Shown piece after piece: positions 1 through 7,265 of a stretch of 61,431 nucleotides of DNA (the stretch's first letter is position 1; each line of letters begins with the position of its first letter). The translations under genes and the position numbers were made by a program. The notes beneath the pieces are model-generated. The model saw nothing but the letters and a program-made list of their open reading frames with translations, did not search any database and was not told where the DNA came from. Source of the stretch: Candidatus Treponema caballi. GTDB lineage: Bacteria > Spirochaetota > Spirochaetia > Treponematales > Treponemataceae. The DNA is taken from contig JAGHRS010000037.1 in NCBI GenBank assembly GCA_018066285.1, positions 1 to 61,431 on the forward strand. The letters are read 5' to 3'.

Positions 1-1287
1 AGTTCCGTTCTGGAAAGCGGTGAAGGTGTCGGCAAGGCGGTTTATGTCTTCGTCGGTAAAGTCGCGGTGCTTGCGGTCTACCATGTGGCCCATGTTGCGG
101 GCATCTATGAACAGTGTTTTTCCAGGCTGCTTTTTGTTACGGCTGATGAACCACAGGGTTACTGGAATTGTTACGCTGTAAAAAAGCTGGGTTGGCATGG
201 CAACAATACCCTCGATTAAATCGGCTTCGATTATCTTTTTGCGGATTTCCCCTTCGCCGCTGGTCTGGGTGCTTAAGGCTCCGTTGGCAAGTACAAGGCC
301 GATTTTTCCGTTAGGGGCTAAGTGATAGATCATGTGCTGGATCCATGCGTAGTTGGCGTTTCCGCTTGGTGGAAGTCCGTATACCCAGCGTGGATCGTTT
401 GTAAGTTTGTCCTGTCCCCAGTTGCTTAGATTGAACGGAGGATTTGCCATGATGAAATCAAACTTCTGTGTGGCGTGCAAGTCGTGAAAGAATGTGTCTT
501 CCTGATGTTCGCCAAAGTTTGCATCAATTCCGCGGATTGCCATGTTCATCTTTGCCATTTTCCAGGTGTCGGCATTGGCTTCCTGGCCAAAGACTGAAAT
601 GTTGTTGCGGTTTCCTGAATGGGCGGCGATGAAGTTTACTGACTGTACGAACATGCCGCCAGAACCGCAGCATGGGTCGTATACTCGTTTTCCTTCTGTT
701 GGTTTTAAGATGCTTACGATTGTTTTTACAACGCTTGCCGGCGTGTAGAACTCACCGCCCTTCACGCCTTCGTAGCTTGCAAACTGGGCAATACAGTATT
801 CGTAGGTGCGTCCGAGCAGATCCTTGCTTGCTTCGGTGTCGCTCATGTCCATGTTGGTGAATACATCGATAACATTACCGAGAACGCGTTTATCAAGGTC
901 TGGATTTGCGAAGTTTTTAGGAAGGACGCCTTTCAGGTTCTTGTTGTCTGCCTCAACAGCAATCATTGCTTTATCAAGGATGGTGCCTATTTCTGGTGTA
1001 TGTGCGGCACTTGCGATTTTTGACCAGCGGGCGTCTTCTGGTACGAAGAAAATGTTGTCGGCAGCGTACTCATCCGGGTCGTTTTCAAAGCCGTCACCTT
1101 CTGCGACAAGCTCGTTGAAACGCTTTTCGAATGCCGCGCCTATGTAGCGCAGGAAAATAAGGCCTGTAAAGATTTTACGGTAATCTGCTGCGGGAATGTG
1201 TCCCCAAAGTTCACACGCGGCATCCCAGATCTGCTGTTCAAAGCCGATTGTAGCTGACGATGACTTTGTGGATTTTGCTTTGGCCAT
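1..1287 (-). CDS. hsdM: Type I restriction-modification DNA methyltransferase subunit (N-terminal part, runs off window)
   Basis: The methylating M subunit of a type I restriction-modification complex, transferring methyl from S-adenosylmethionine to adenine. The reading frame is open from the window edge to an ATG at 1287, 429 codons with no stop. The N-terminal helical HsdM domain (roughly residues 1-150) includes the segment IWDAACELWGHIPAADYRKI. The SAM-binding motif I DPCCGSGGMF and the catalytic NPPF motif (in DFIMANPPFNLSNW) follow. A GGAG ribosome site and a TATAAT box (1320-1325) lie upstream. The C-terminus and any hsdS or hsdR are beyond the window, so completeness of the system cannot be judged. 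Confidence 0.95.
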   Translation of the reverse strand, partial: MAKAKSTKSSSATIGFEQQIWDAACELWGHIPAADYRKIFTGLIFLRYIGAAFEKRFNELVAEGDGFENDPDEYAADNIFFVPEDARWSKIASAAHTPEIGTILDKAMIAVEADNKNLKGVLPKNFANPDLDKRVLGNVIDVFTNMDMSDTEASKDLLGRTYEYCIAQFASYEGVKGGEFYTPASVVKTIVSILKPTEGKRVYDPCCGSGGMFVQSVNFIAAHSGNRNNISVFGQEANADTWKMAKMNMAIRGIDANFGEHQEDTFFHDLHATQKFDFIMANPPFNLSNWGQDKLTNDPRWVYGLPPSGNANYAWIQHMIYHLAPNGKIGLVLANGALSTQTSGEGEIRKKIIEADLIEGIVAMPTQLFYSVTIPVTLWFISRNKKQPGKTLFIDARNMGHMVDRKHRDFTDEDINRLADTFTAFQNGT

Positions 1288-1319
1288 TTTTTTTATACTC
1301 CGTACTTTATGAATGATTT

Positions 1320-1325
1320 ATTATA
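1320..1325 (-). promoter_or_regulatory. -10 box upstream of hsdM
   Basis: On the minus strand TATAAT stands 33 bases before the hsdM ATG, followed by GGAG near 1300. No good -35 hexamer at 17 bases is visible, so only the -10 is claimed. Confidence 0.5.
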
Positions 1326-1390
1326 GCACACATTTTTATTTAGAGAAACAAACTGTATTGCTTTTTTTTCCCCGCACACAAAAAACAAAC

Positions 1391-1413
1391 AGGCCGCACA
1401 TTATGCGGCCTGC
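1391..1413 (-). terminator. Intrinsic terminator of the 68-aa gene
   Basis: A perfect 9-bp stem (1391-1399 with 1405-1413) around a 5-base loop is followed on the minus strand by TTTGTTTTTT. It lies 36 bases after the stop of the small gene at 1450, insulating it from hsdM. Confidence 0.85.
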
Positions 1414-1449
1414 TTTAGAAACATGATGTATGTTCTGTGTGATTATTTA

Positions 1450-1656
1450 TTAAATACCCATGACGCTGAACAGTACTTCAACGCCAACTGCGATCTGGTC
1501 TAATTCATCTTCATTGAGTGATTTTAGTTCTGCCTCAAGATCCTGAATTTGACCCTTCCTGCTCTGCTGCTCTGCTTCTGATAAAACCTTAAGCTCGGCA
1601 TCAAGTTTGTCTACGCGCTCTTTAAGAGCTTTGAGTTCAGATTCTGATTTAGCCAT
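1450..1656 (-). CDS. Small coiled-coil protein, unknown function (RiPP-leader-like C-terminus)
   Basis: A 68-aa protein that I do not recognise as a named family. Residues 3-50 are a heptad-patterned, charged helix (KALKERVDKLDAELKVL), followed by LNEDELDQIAVGV and a hydrophobic tail VEVLFSVMGI. It has an AAGGAGAT ribosome site, its own promoter (1676-1703) and its own terminator, so it is a well-defined single-gene transcript. The LNEDELDQIA segment resembles the end of Nif11 or bacteriocin-type leader peptides, but the usual Gly-Gly is VG and the tail is only about 10 residues. It may equally be a small structural protein. Function unknown. Confidence 0.75.
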   Translation of the reverse strand: MAKSESELKALKERVDKLDAELKVLSEAEQQSRKGQIQDLEAELKSLNEDELDQIAVGVEVLFSVMGI

Positions 1657-1675
1657 AAGCGTATCTCCTTATTCT

Positions 1676-1703
1676 ATTGTAAAGCAGATTGTGGATTTGT
1701 AAA
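1676..1703 (-). promoter_or_regulatory. Sigma70-type promoter of the 68-aa gene
   Basis: Minus strand TTTACA (1698-1703), 16-base spacer, TACAAT (1676-1681), about 20 bases before the ATG at 1656. Confidence 0.7.
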
Positions 1704-1731
1704 GTACATTAAAACTCATTCCCGCTCTTTT

Positions 1732-2139
1732 TTACGTTTCTTGTGTCTGTGTGAGCGCTGCCCACAATTCAGGCTGCTCTTTTTCAAGCATGACGGGCTT
1801 GCCTTCCTTTCCCAGGAAGCAGTGCGTGCTGGTGCCGGTGAAGACTACAGCGTCCTTTACGCGCATCTCGTAGCCTACGACGAGCTTGAACGCGCTGCAC
1901 TTCTCCACTTTCACGGCAATGGTTATTTCATCCGGGAAGGTCGTGGCTTTTTTGTAGCTGCAGTCGAGCGCGATGACCGGGGATGAGATGCCGAGCGCTT
2001 CCATCCGGTCCCAGCCAAAGCCGAGCTGTTCCATGTAGTCAAGGCGTGCTTCTTCCATGAAGCGGATATAGTTTGAGTGGTGGGTTATGCCCATCTTGTC
2101 TGTTTCGTAATAGTTTACTTTGTGGATGTACGGTTTCAT
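1732..2139 (-). CDS. Acyl-CoA thioesterase, hot-dog fold (YbgC/FadM-like)
   Basis: A 4HBT-family thioesterase hydrolysing acyl-CoA or acyl-ACP thioesters in the cytosol. The protein from MKPYIHKVNYYETDKMG has the family's typical 135 residues. YYETDKMGITHHSNYIRFMEEARLDY carries the active-site Asp (family pattern Y-x-D-x-x-G) and the N-x-x-R-x-x-E-x-A-R helix. The frame stays open to an ATG at 2256, but that 39-residue extension is Lys/Glu-rich and overlaps the divergent peptidase start at 2247, so I prefer 2139. No start has a well-spaced Shine-Dalgarno, which leaves the exact start uncertain. Confidence 0.85.
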   Translation of the reverse strand: MKPYIHKVNYYETDKMGITHHSNYIRFMEEARLDYMEQLGFGWDRMEALGISSPVIALDCSYKKATTFPDEITIAVKVEKCSAFKLVVGYEMRVKDAVVFTGTSTHCFLGKEGKPVMLEKEQPELWAALTQTQET

Positions 2140-2246
2140 ACCTTTTATAATGACATTTTCTTTATTTTTGTCAACTTCTTCCATCCTTTTTTTGTTTCCT
2201 TTTTCATCATCCATTGTTATCATTGTATGAAAGGAGTAAGTAAAAA

Positions 2247-4145
2247 ATGGATACACCCAGAATTCAAGATGATTTATATGAACATGTAAACGGAGAATGG
2301 CTTTCCAAGGCAGTCATCCCGGATGATAAACCCTGCGCAGGCGGATTCAGCGAGCTTGCACGCGAGGGAGAGGAACTGCTCATGAAGGAGTTCCGTGAAC
2401 TTGCCGCATCCGGAAACCTTGACGATGCAAACATGAAAAAGGCTGTGTCGCTTTACAGGCTCTGTCTTGATGAAAAGCGGCGTGCTGAAGACGGCATCTC
2501 ACCGGCTCAGGACATGCTCGACACGATTGATTCGCTTAAGGACATTGATGACTTAAACGCTCACCTCGTCCAGTTTGTTGAGGAAGGATATCCACTGCCG
2601 TTCAAGATGACTGTTGAGACCGATTTCAAGGATTCATCAAGTTACGGTATAGCACTCTGGGGTGCACCTGTCTTCCTGCCAGACTCAAACTACTACAAGG
2701 ATGAGATGGCTGAGCAGAAAAAGCAGCTTATGCCGCTGTTTGTAGGCATGGCGGAAAAGCTTCTTGCAAAGACAAAGCTTTCAGAAGCTGATCAGGCCCT
2801 GTACATAAAAGACGCGCTTGCTTTCGATGAGCTTATTGCAAAATACGTGAAAAGCCAGGAAGAATGGGCTGATTACGTTGCCGCATATAATCCCATACAT
2901 AAGGAAAAGGCTGCCGCTTTCTTCAAGCCTGTCGACCTTACCGGCCTTCTTGGCGTGTTGTTCCCCATTCCGTTTGAGAACGTCATCTTCACTGAACCGC
3001 GCTATTTCGAGCACTTCAGCGAGGTGTTCAACGAAGAGACTTTCACGCTGTACAAGCACTGGGCATATCTGAGCGCCCTTATTGATGTTTCAAGTACGCT
3101 TACAGAAGAGATGCGCGACATAGGCTCATCCTTCGGCCGTGCGCTTTCAGGCGTTGCGGTCATGCCATCCCTTGAAAAGCAGTCGTATAACCTTGCCTCT
3201 TTCTTCTTCAGTGATGTAATCGGCCTGTATTACGGTCGGAAGTTCTTCGGCGAAGCAGCGAAGAAGGACATTACTGAGCTTGTTCAGAGCATTATTGAAG
3301 CGTGGAAGGATCGCGTCCGTAAAAACGCGTTCCTGTCAGATTCAACAAAAGATAAGGCAATCCTTAAACTTGGCACCATGAAACTTAAGCTTGCGTATCC
3401 GGATAAGACAGACGCCTTATACGACACGCTCGTTGTGGATGAGAGCCTGACGCTTTTTAAAAACTGCCAGCGGCTCAAGAAGGCCAAGAAGATTGATGAG
3501 CTCAAGAAGTTTGGCACCAAAGTTGACCACTCCAAGTGGGATATGCCGGGCCACATGGTAAATGCCTGCTACAATCCGGCTTCAAACGACATCACGTTCC
3601 CGGCAGCAATCCTGCAGGCACCGTTCTACTCCATCAAGCAGACACGGAGCGAAAACTTGGGCGGTATAGGCTGTGTCATTGCGCACGAGATTTCGCACGC
3701 GTTCGACAACAATGGCGCCCAGTTTGATGAAAACGGCAACCTGAACAACTGGTGGACTGATGAAGACATGGCCAATTTCAAGGCACAGACGCTCGCCATG
3801 GTTGAGCAGTTCGACGGCATTGAGCTTCCGTGGGGAAAGGTGAACGGCGAGTTCATCGTAAGCGAGAACATCGCTGATAACGGCGGAATGGCCGCCTCTC
3901 TTCAGGTCATGCACGGCATGAAGGATGCAGACTATAAGGCGTTCTTCATGAACTGGGGACGCATCTGGTGCCAGAAAGCGAAGGTTGAGTATGACAAGCT
4001 CCTGCTTTCAATAGATGTTCACGCGCCGCACGTGCTCCGCGCAAACATTACGCCGCGTAACTTTAACGAATGGTACACCGCGTTTGACGTAAAGGAAAGC
4101 GATAAGATGTACCTGCCGCCTGAAAAGCGCGTAGTCATCTGGTAA
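2247..4145 (+). CDS. pepO: M13 family zinc endopeptidase (PepO/neprilysin-like)
   Basis: A 632-aa oligopeptidase of the M13 family, cleaving short peptides. The zinc site HEISH (residues 480-484) and the third-ligand motif ENIADNGG (540-547) are intact, as is the C-terminal family hallmark ending in Trp (RVVIW). The protein starts MDTPRIQDDLYEHVNGEWL, directly at the M13 N-domain with no signal peptide, so it is probably cytoplasmic like bacterial PepO. GGAG sits 11 bases before the ATG. It is transcribed divergently from the thioesterase and ends at a strong hairpin. Confidence 0.95.
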   Translation: MDTPRIQDDLYEHVNGEWLSKAVIPDDKPCAGGFSELAREGEELLMKEFRELAASGNLDDANMKKAVSLYRLCLDEKRRAEDGISPAQDMLDTIDSLKDIDDLNAHLVQFVEEGYPLPFKMTVETDFKDSSSYGIALWGAPVFLPDSNYYKDEMAEQKKQLMPLFVGMAEKLLAKTKLSEADQALYIKDALAFDELIAKYVKSQEEWADYVAAYNPIHKEKAAAFFKPVDLTGLLGVLFPIPFENVIFTEPRYFEHFSEVFNEETFTLYKHWAYLSALIDVSSTLTEEMRDIGSSFGRALSGVAVMPSLEKQSYNLASFFFSDVIGLYYGRKFFGEAAKKDITELVQSIIEAWKDRVRKNAFLSDSTKDKAILKLGTMKLKLAYPDKTDALYDTLVVDESLTLFKNCQRLKKAKKIDELKKFGTKVDHSKWDMPGHMVNACYNPASNDITFPAAILQAPFYSIKQTRSENLGGIGCVIAHEISHAFDNNGAQFDENGNLNNWWTDEDMANFKAQTLAMVEQFDGIELPWGKVNGEFIVSENIADNGGMAASLQVMHGMKDADYKAFFMNWGRIWCQKAKVEYDKLLLSIDVHAPHVLRANITPRNFNEWYTAFDVKESDKMYLPPEKRVVIW

Positions 4146-4147
4146 AA

Positions 4148-4193
4148 CAGAGTCACCCTGAACTGTTGGGAGCCCCTGAACCTGTTTCAGGGA
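4148..4193 (+). terminator. Long hairpin after pepO
   Basis: AGAGTC-A-CCCTGAA pairs with TTCAGGGACTCT (one bulged A), followed by a T-rich run near 4210-4225. The rest of the 223-base gap to 4368 holds no gene; an imperfect ATGTGTGAT / ATTACACAT inverted repeat lies near 4242-4270. Confidence 0.6.
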
Positions 4194-4368
4194 CTCTCTG
4201 CCACAAATCTTTTCTCTTTTTTCAAAATTCTTATTACATACATGTGTGATTTTTTGTATATATTACACATAAGCATTATTACATGTAGAAACACTTGCAA
4301 TTATATGGAGAGAGACATATTACATGGAGTAAGGGACCAGACCGAGATTGAAGCACGCTGAACGGTAA

Positions 4369-4989
4369 TCAGGCTTTGTACACGATTGACCAGACAAAGC
4401 CGTCTTTTTCGCCCTGCTCCATTTTAAGGCCTGAATCTGGTCTTAAAACTTCTTTCATGTTCATCTTCAGAACAACCGGCAGCGGGGTCTGCGTGCATTT
4501 GCAGTATGCTTCCTTGAGCGTCCAGAGCTTGTAGAAAACGCTTTTATCAGCTTCAACGGCGCGGGCTTCTTCATCACAGAAAAAGCGGCGTGCAAGAGCC
4601 GGGCAGTTTGTTCTTTCTGTGTCGGCATGTTCAAGATCACAGCCTATGACAGTGTCTGAAAGCGCACACATCGTATAGTTTCTTGAATGGGAAATGCTCA
4701 TGTATACGGGAGGCACAGCATTTTCGCCCGGCACCTGGTCCGGACGCAGGATGTAAGGCTTACCCTGCTTTGTGTAATAACCGAGCCTGTCTTTTGCAAG
4801 TTCCGGAAAGCCCGCCTCACAGAGCATCTTTTCAAGCAGCAGCTCTGCACCGAGTGACAGCCGCCTGTTTTCAGGCCTTTTAAGCGCGTCAATCTTCCGT
4901 TTTCTGTAGAACGGAACGCGCGCATAGCACTGTGCGAAAAGAGAGTCGTCTTTCAGGTAATCAACAGATTCTGTGTGGTAGACAAGCAT
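4369..4989 (-). CDS. 4'-phosphopantetheinyl transferase, Sfp/AcpT type
   Basis: Transfers phosphopantetheine from CoA to a carrier-protein serine. Its 206 residues contain the two superfamily signatures: GCDLEH (116-121), with the Mg-binding Asp/Glu, and FFCDEEA...WTLKEAYCK (136-164), with the catalytic Glu-Lys. The pattern SISHSRNYTMCALSD (about 98-112) is also typical. The length suits the Sfp-like two-half fold rather than the 120-aa AcpS. It could serve acpP at 42.1 kb if no AcpS exists, or a peptide or polyketide synthase elsewhere; no such synthase is in the window. It lies 14 bases after the HD-GYP gene and is probably co-transcribed with it. Confidence 0.88.
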   Translation of the reverse strand: MLVYHTESVDYLKDDSLFAQCYARVPFYRKRKIDALKRPENRRLSLGAELLLEKMLCEAGFPELAKDRLGYYTKQGKPYILRPDQVPGENAVPPVYMSISHSRNYTMCALSDTVIGCDLEHADTERTNCPALARRFFCDEEARAVEADKSVFYKLWTLKEAYCKCTQTPLPVVLKMNMKEVLRPDSGLKMEQGEKDGFVWSIVYKA

Positions 4990-5003
4990 ATCTGCTATTC
5001 ATT

Positions 5004-6704
5004 CTACTGCAAGTCAAATGAATTATAAAGGTCTTCCATCTGCTGGCGGCATTCAAGGAAAATCTCACCGAGTTCAGGGTCAAACTGGGTTCCAAGGGAA
5101 TCGCGGATGATGTCAAAAGCGCTATCGTAGCTGAACGCTTCCTTATAGCAGCGGCGGCTTACGAGTGCGTCAAAAACATCGGCAAGAGCCATAATGCGCG
5201 CCTCAATCGGGATGGTGTCTCCCTTAAGGCCGTCAGGATATCCCATTCCGTTCCATTTCTCATGATGATAGTGCGCTACATTTTCTGCTATCAGCTTGAA
5301 CTCTATGTTCTCAACTTCGCTCAGGACAATCGGAACAATCTTAGCGCCTTCTGCAGCGTGCTTCTTCATCTCGGCAAATTCTTCATCCGTAAACTTTCCC
5401 TTCTTTCTGAGGATGACATCGTTGACAGCTATTTTTCCAAGGTCATGCAAAGGAGCCGCTTCAATCAGGTTCTTGCAGAAATCCTGCGTACACCATGGGA
5501 ACGCATAGTTGTCGGCTATGTACTCAATGAAACAGCGTACACCTGCACTCGTTCTGTTGATGTGGCCTCCCGTACTGTTGTCGCGGCTTTCAACCATGCG
5601 CGCCATACCGGTAATGATTGACTGCTGGATGCGCTCAACCTTCTGCCCCTGTATTTCAAGCTCAGCCTCAAGAAGCTGGTTGCTCAGGTCAAGGTATTCC
5701 TTTTCCTGATGTGTCTTCGTGATATCCGTCATTTCGACAAGAATACCGATAAGCTTTTTCCTGAGTATTATTGAATGTGCCTTACAGGAAAGAATCATAT
5801 CCTTGTAAACACCGAATTCAATGACATGCTCTTCTTCATCCGCTAGCAGCATGTCAAGATTCTGAATCAGCGGTGCAATTTCCGGACATCGTATCTCTGA
5901 AACTGGTTCATCAACACGGAGCAGCTCAAGTTTGGGGAACTTCTGCAGACAGATGTTAGAGCAGCCCATATACTGCTTTTTTCCGTCAAAGCAGATGTAG
6001 CAGCGTTCATCTATATCTTCAAAAACGGCAACAAAAGCGGCTTTTACGTCATACATCGAGATTCTTCTGAATGCCCTTATGAGTGCAATTTCAATGAACG
6101 GCATACACAGCGGCACCAGATTGAATTTCAGATTCCAGAATTTCGAAACCACGTAACAGAGACAGACGGTCAATGCTATGTGAATGAGATATCTGCATGT
6201 CTTTTTAGATACATTTTTCTGTTTATTCAGGGAAATGAAGATAATCCTGAATATCTTGTAGAAACAGAAAAGAATGAAAATTGCAGTTATGTAATATGCC
6301 GGTCCGTTTTCTTTTACCAGATAGGAAAACCCATTGTCGTTTCTTATATTTGTATTGAAGTAATACAGATACAGTTCCAACGGATCCCATCTGATAATAA
6401 GAATGAGACAAAGACATGCCACAAACAGCTGTTTCTCTATTGATTTGAACGGATGCATGCACATTTCTGATATCGAAAAAACAAGGAACATGAATGCCAT
6501 GAGCATGCAGATGGTAAATGCCAGGTCACAGAAAAGAAGCATTTCCAGTTCTTTTGCGAAAAGACCTGCTGTATAACTGAATTCGGCCACAAAACCGTAG
6601 ACAAGCATGAGGATATGATATGTTTTTATCTGTTTGCGTTTTTCAAAATAAAAGAACAAACAAAGCGCGTAACTAAGAGTTGCAGCACAATAAAGAAATT
6701 TCAC
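5004..6704 (-). CDS. Membrane HD-GYP protein, predicted cyclic-di-GMP phosphodiesterase
   Basis: A 566-aa signalling protein. Residues 1-215 form about seven hydrophobic segments, as in 7TM sensor regions. Residues about 215-335 look like a PAS-type domain, a short coiled coil follows, and an HD-GYP domain fills 355-566. HDLGKIAVND, HHEKWNGMGYPDGL and the metal-binding ADVFDALVS region are intact, so hydrolysis of cyclic di-GMP is expected. The start is GTG at 6704, only 6 bases after a TATAAT, which suggests a leaderless message. The signal sensed is unknown. Confidence 0.9.
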   Translation of the reverse strand: MKFLYCAATLSYALCLFFYFEKRKQIKTYHILMLVYGFVAEFSYTAGLFAKELEMLLFCDLAFTICMLMAFMFLVFSISEMCMHPFKSIEKQLFVACLCLILIIRWDPLELYLYYFNTNIRNDNGFSYLVKENGPAYYITAIFILFCFYKIFRIIFISLNKQKNVSKKTCRYLIHIALTVCLCYVVSKFWNLKFNLVPLCMPFIEIALIRAFRRISMYDVKAAFVAVFEDIDERCYICFDGKKQYMGCSNICLQKFPKLELLRVDEPVSEIRCPEIAPLIQNLDMLLADEEEHVIEFGVYKDMILSCKAHSIILRKKLIGILVEMTDITKTHQEKEYLDLSNQLLEAELEIQGQKVERIQQSIITGMARMVESRDNSTGGHINRTSAGVRCFIEYIADNYAFPWCTQDFCKNLIEAAPLHDLGKIAVNDVILRKKGKFTDEEFAEMKKHAAEGAKIVPIVLSEVENIEFKLIAENVAHYHHEKWNGMGYPDGLKGDTIPIEARIMALADVFDALVSRRCYKEAFSYDSAFDIIRDSLGTQFDPELGEIFLECRQQMEDLYNSFDLQ

Positions 6705-6710
6705 ATCTTA

Positions 6711-6716
6711 ATTATA
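6711..6716 (-). promoter_or_regulatory. -10 box 6 bases before the HD-GYP GTG
   Basis: Minus strand TATAAT, then TAAGAT, then the GTG start. TTGAGT lies 16 bases upstream as a possible -35. Transcription would begin at or next to the start codon, with no room for a ribosome site. Confidence 0.55.
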
Positions 6717-6781
6717 AATTCTCTTAAGCGTAACTCAAAATGTAATATTATCAAAAAGAAGAGCAAATTACGAAACAGTTG

Positions 6782-7228
6782 TTAATTTTTGTTTTTTTTC
6801 CTTTCTTCCCAAGCAGAAACCTTTTCCTGAAGCTTTTTCATCTCTTCTTCAGCCTGCCTTTCCTGCACAGAAAGATCAGCCTCTTCAAAAAGCTCATCAG
6901 CAAGGCGTCTTCTTGAGTGGATGTCAGGTATGATTACTTCTTCAAGTTCTGTAATGCGTAACTTAGCCTGCGTTATTTCCTTGGGAGGCCGTCCGCCCTT
7001 TTTTCCGTTCTCGCGGCTTGCGTCCGTTTTCGAGCGGCTCCGTGACTGGCCATTCTGGGCATACAGCGAATCAATCCAGAAAGAAAGGCTTTTCAGCTGC
7101 ATGCTCATTCTGAAGGCAACGTCCTCCAGCTGGCGGCTCCTGATTTCTTCGCTGACTTTTGTAAGTTCTTCCTGCAGCGTGTTGAGTTCTTCAAGGGATT
7201 TGCGGATTGCTTCTGTTTTGCGGCTCAT
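6782..7228 (-). CDS. Coiled-coil protein with AT-hook-like motif, unknown function
   Basis: 148 aa, not recognised as a named family. Two charged helical stretches (residues 5-35 and 85-148, for example EELNTLQEELTKVSEEI) flank a basic linker containing KKGGRPPKE, the core of an AT-hook-like minor-groove binder. The composition suggests a DNA-associated coiled-coil protein. It follows mfd by 37 bases but has its own promoter, TTGAAA-N17-TATACT, whose -10 ends 6 bases before the ATG. It therefore appears to be translated from a leaderless message. A link to mfd function is only positional. Confidence 0.7.
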   Translation of the reverse strand: MSRKTEAIRKSLEELNTLQEELTKVSEEIRSRQLEDVAFRMSMQLKSLSFWIDSLYAQNGQSRSRSKTDASRENGKKGGRPPKEITQAKLRITELEEVIIPDIHSRRRLADELFEEADLSVQERQAEEEMKKLQEKVSAWEERKKNKN

Positions 7229-7234
7229 GCAGAC

Positions 7235-7263
7235 AGTATAAACCCAAAGATTTCGGTTTTCAA
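7235..7263 (-). promoter_or_regulatory. Promoter of the AT-hook coiled-coil gene
   Basis: Minus strand TTGAAA (7258-7263), exactly 17 bases, TATACT (7235-7240), then GTCTGC and the ATG at 7228. It sits just after the mfd stop codon. The lack of a 5' leader is notable. Confidence 0.75.
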
Positions 7264-7265
7264 GC

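Noticed and set aside
2140-2256. Long N-terminus of the thioesterase
   Set aside because: The 39 extra residues are Lys/Glu-rich, absent from the family core and overlap the divergent pepO start.
4194-4368. Small RNA in the gap between pepO and the PPTase gene
   Set aside because: Only an imperfect inverted repeat and no clear promoter-terminator pair.
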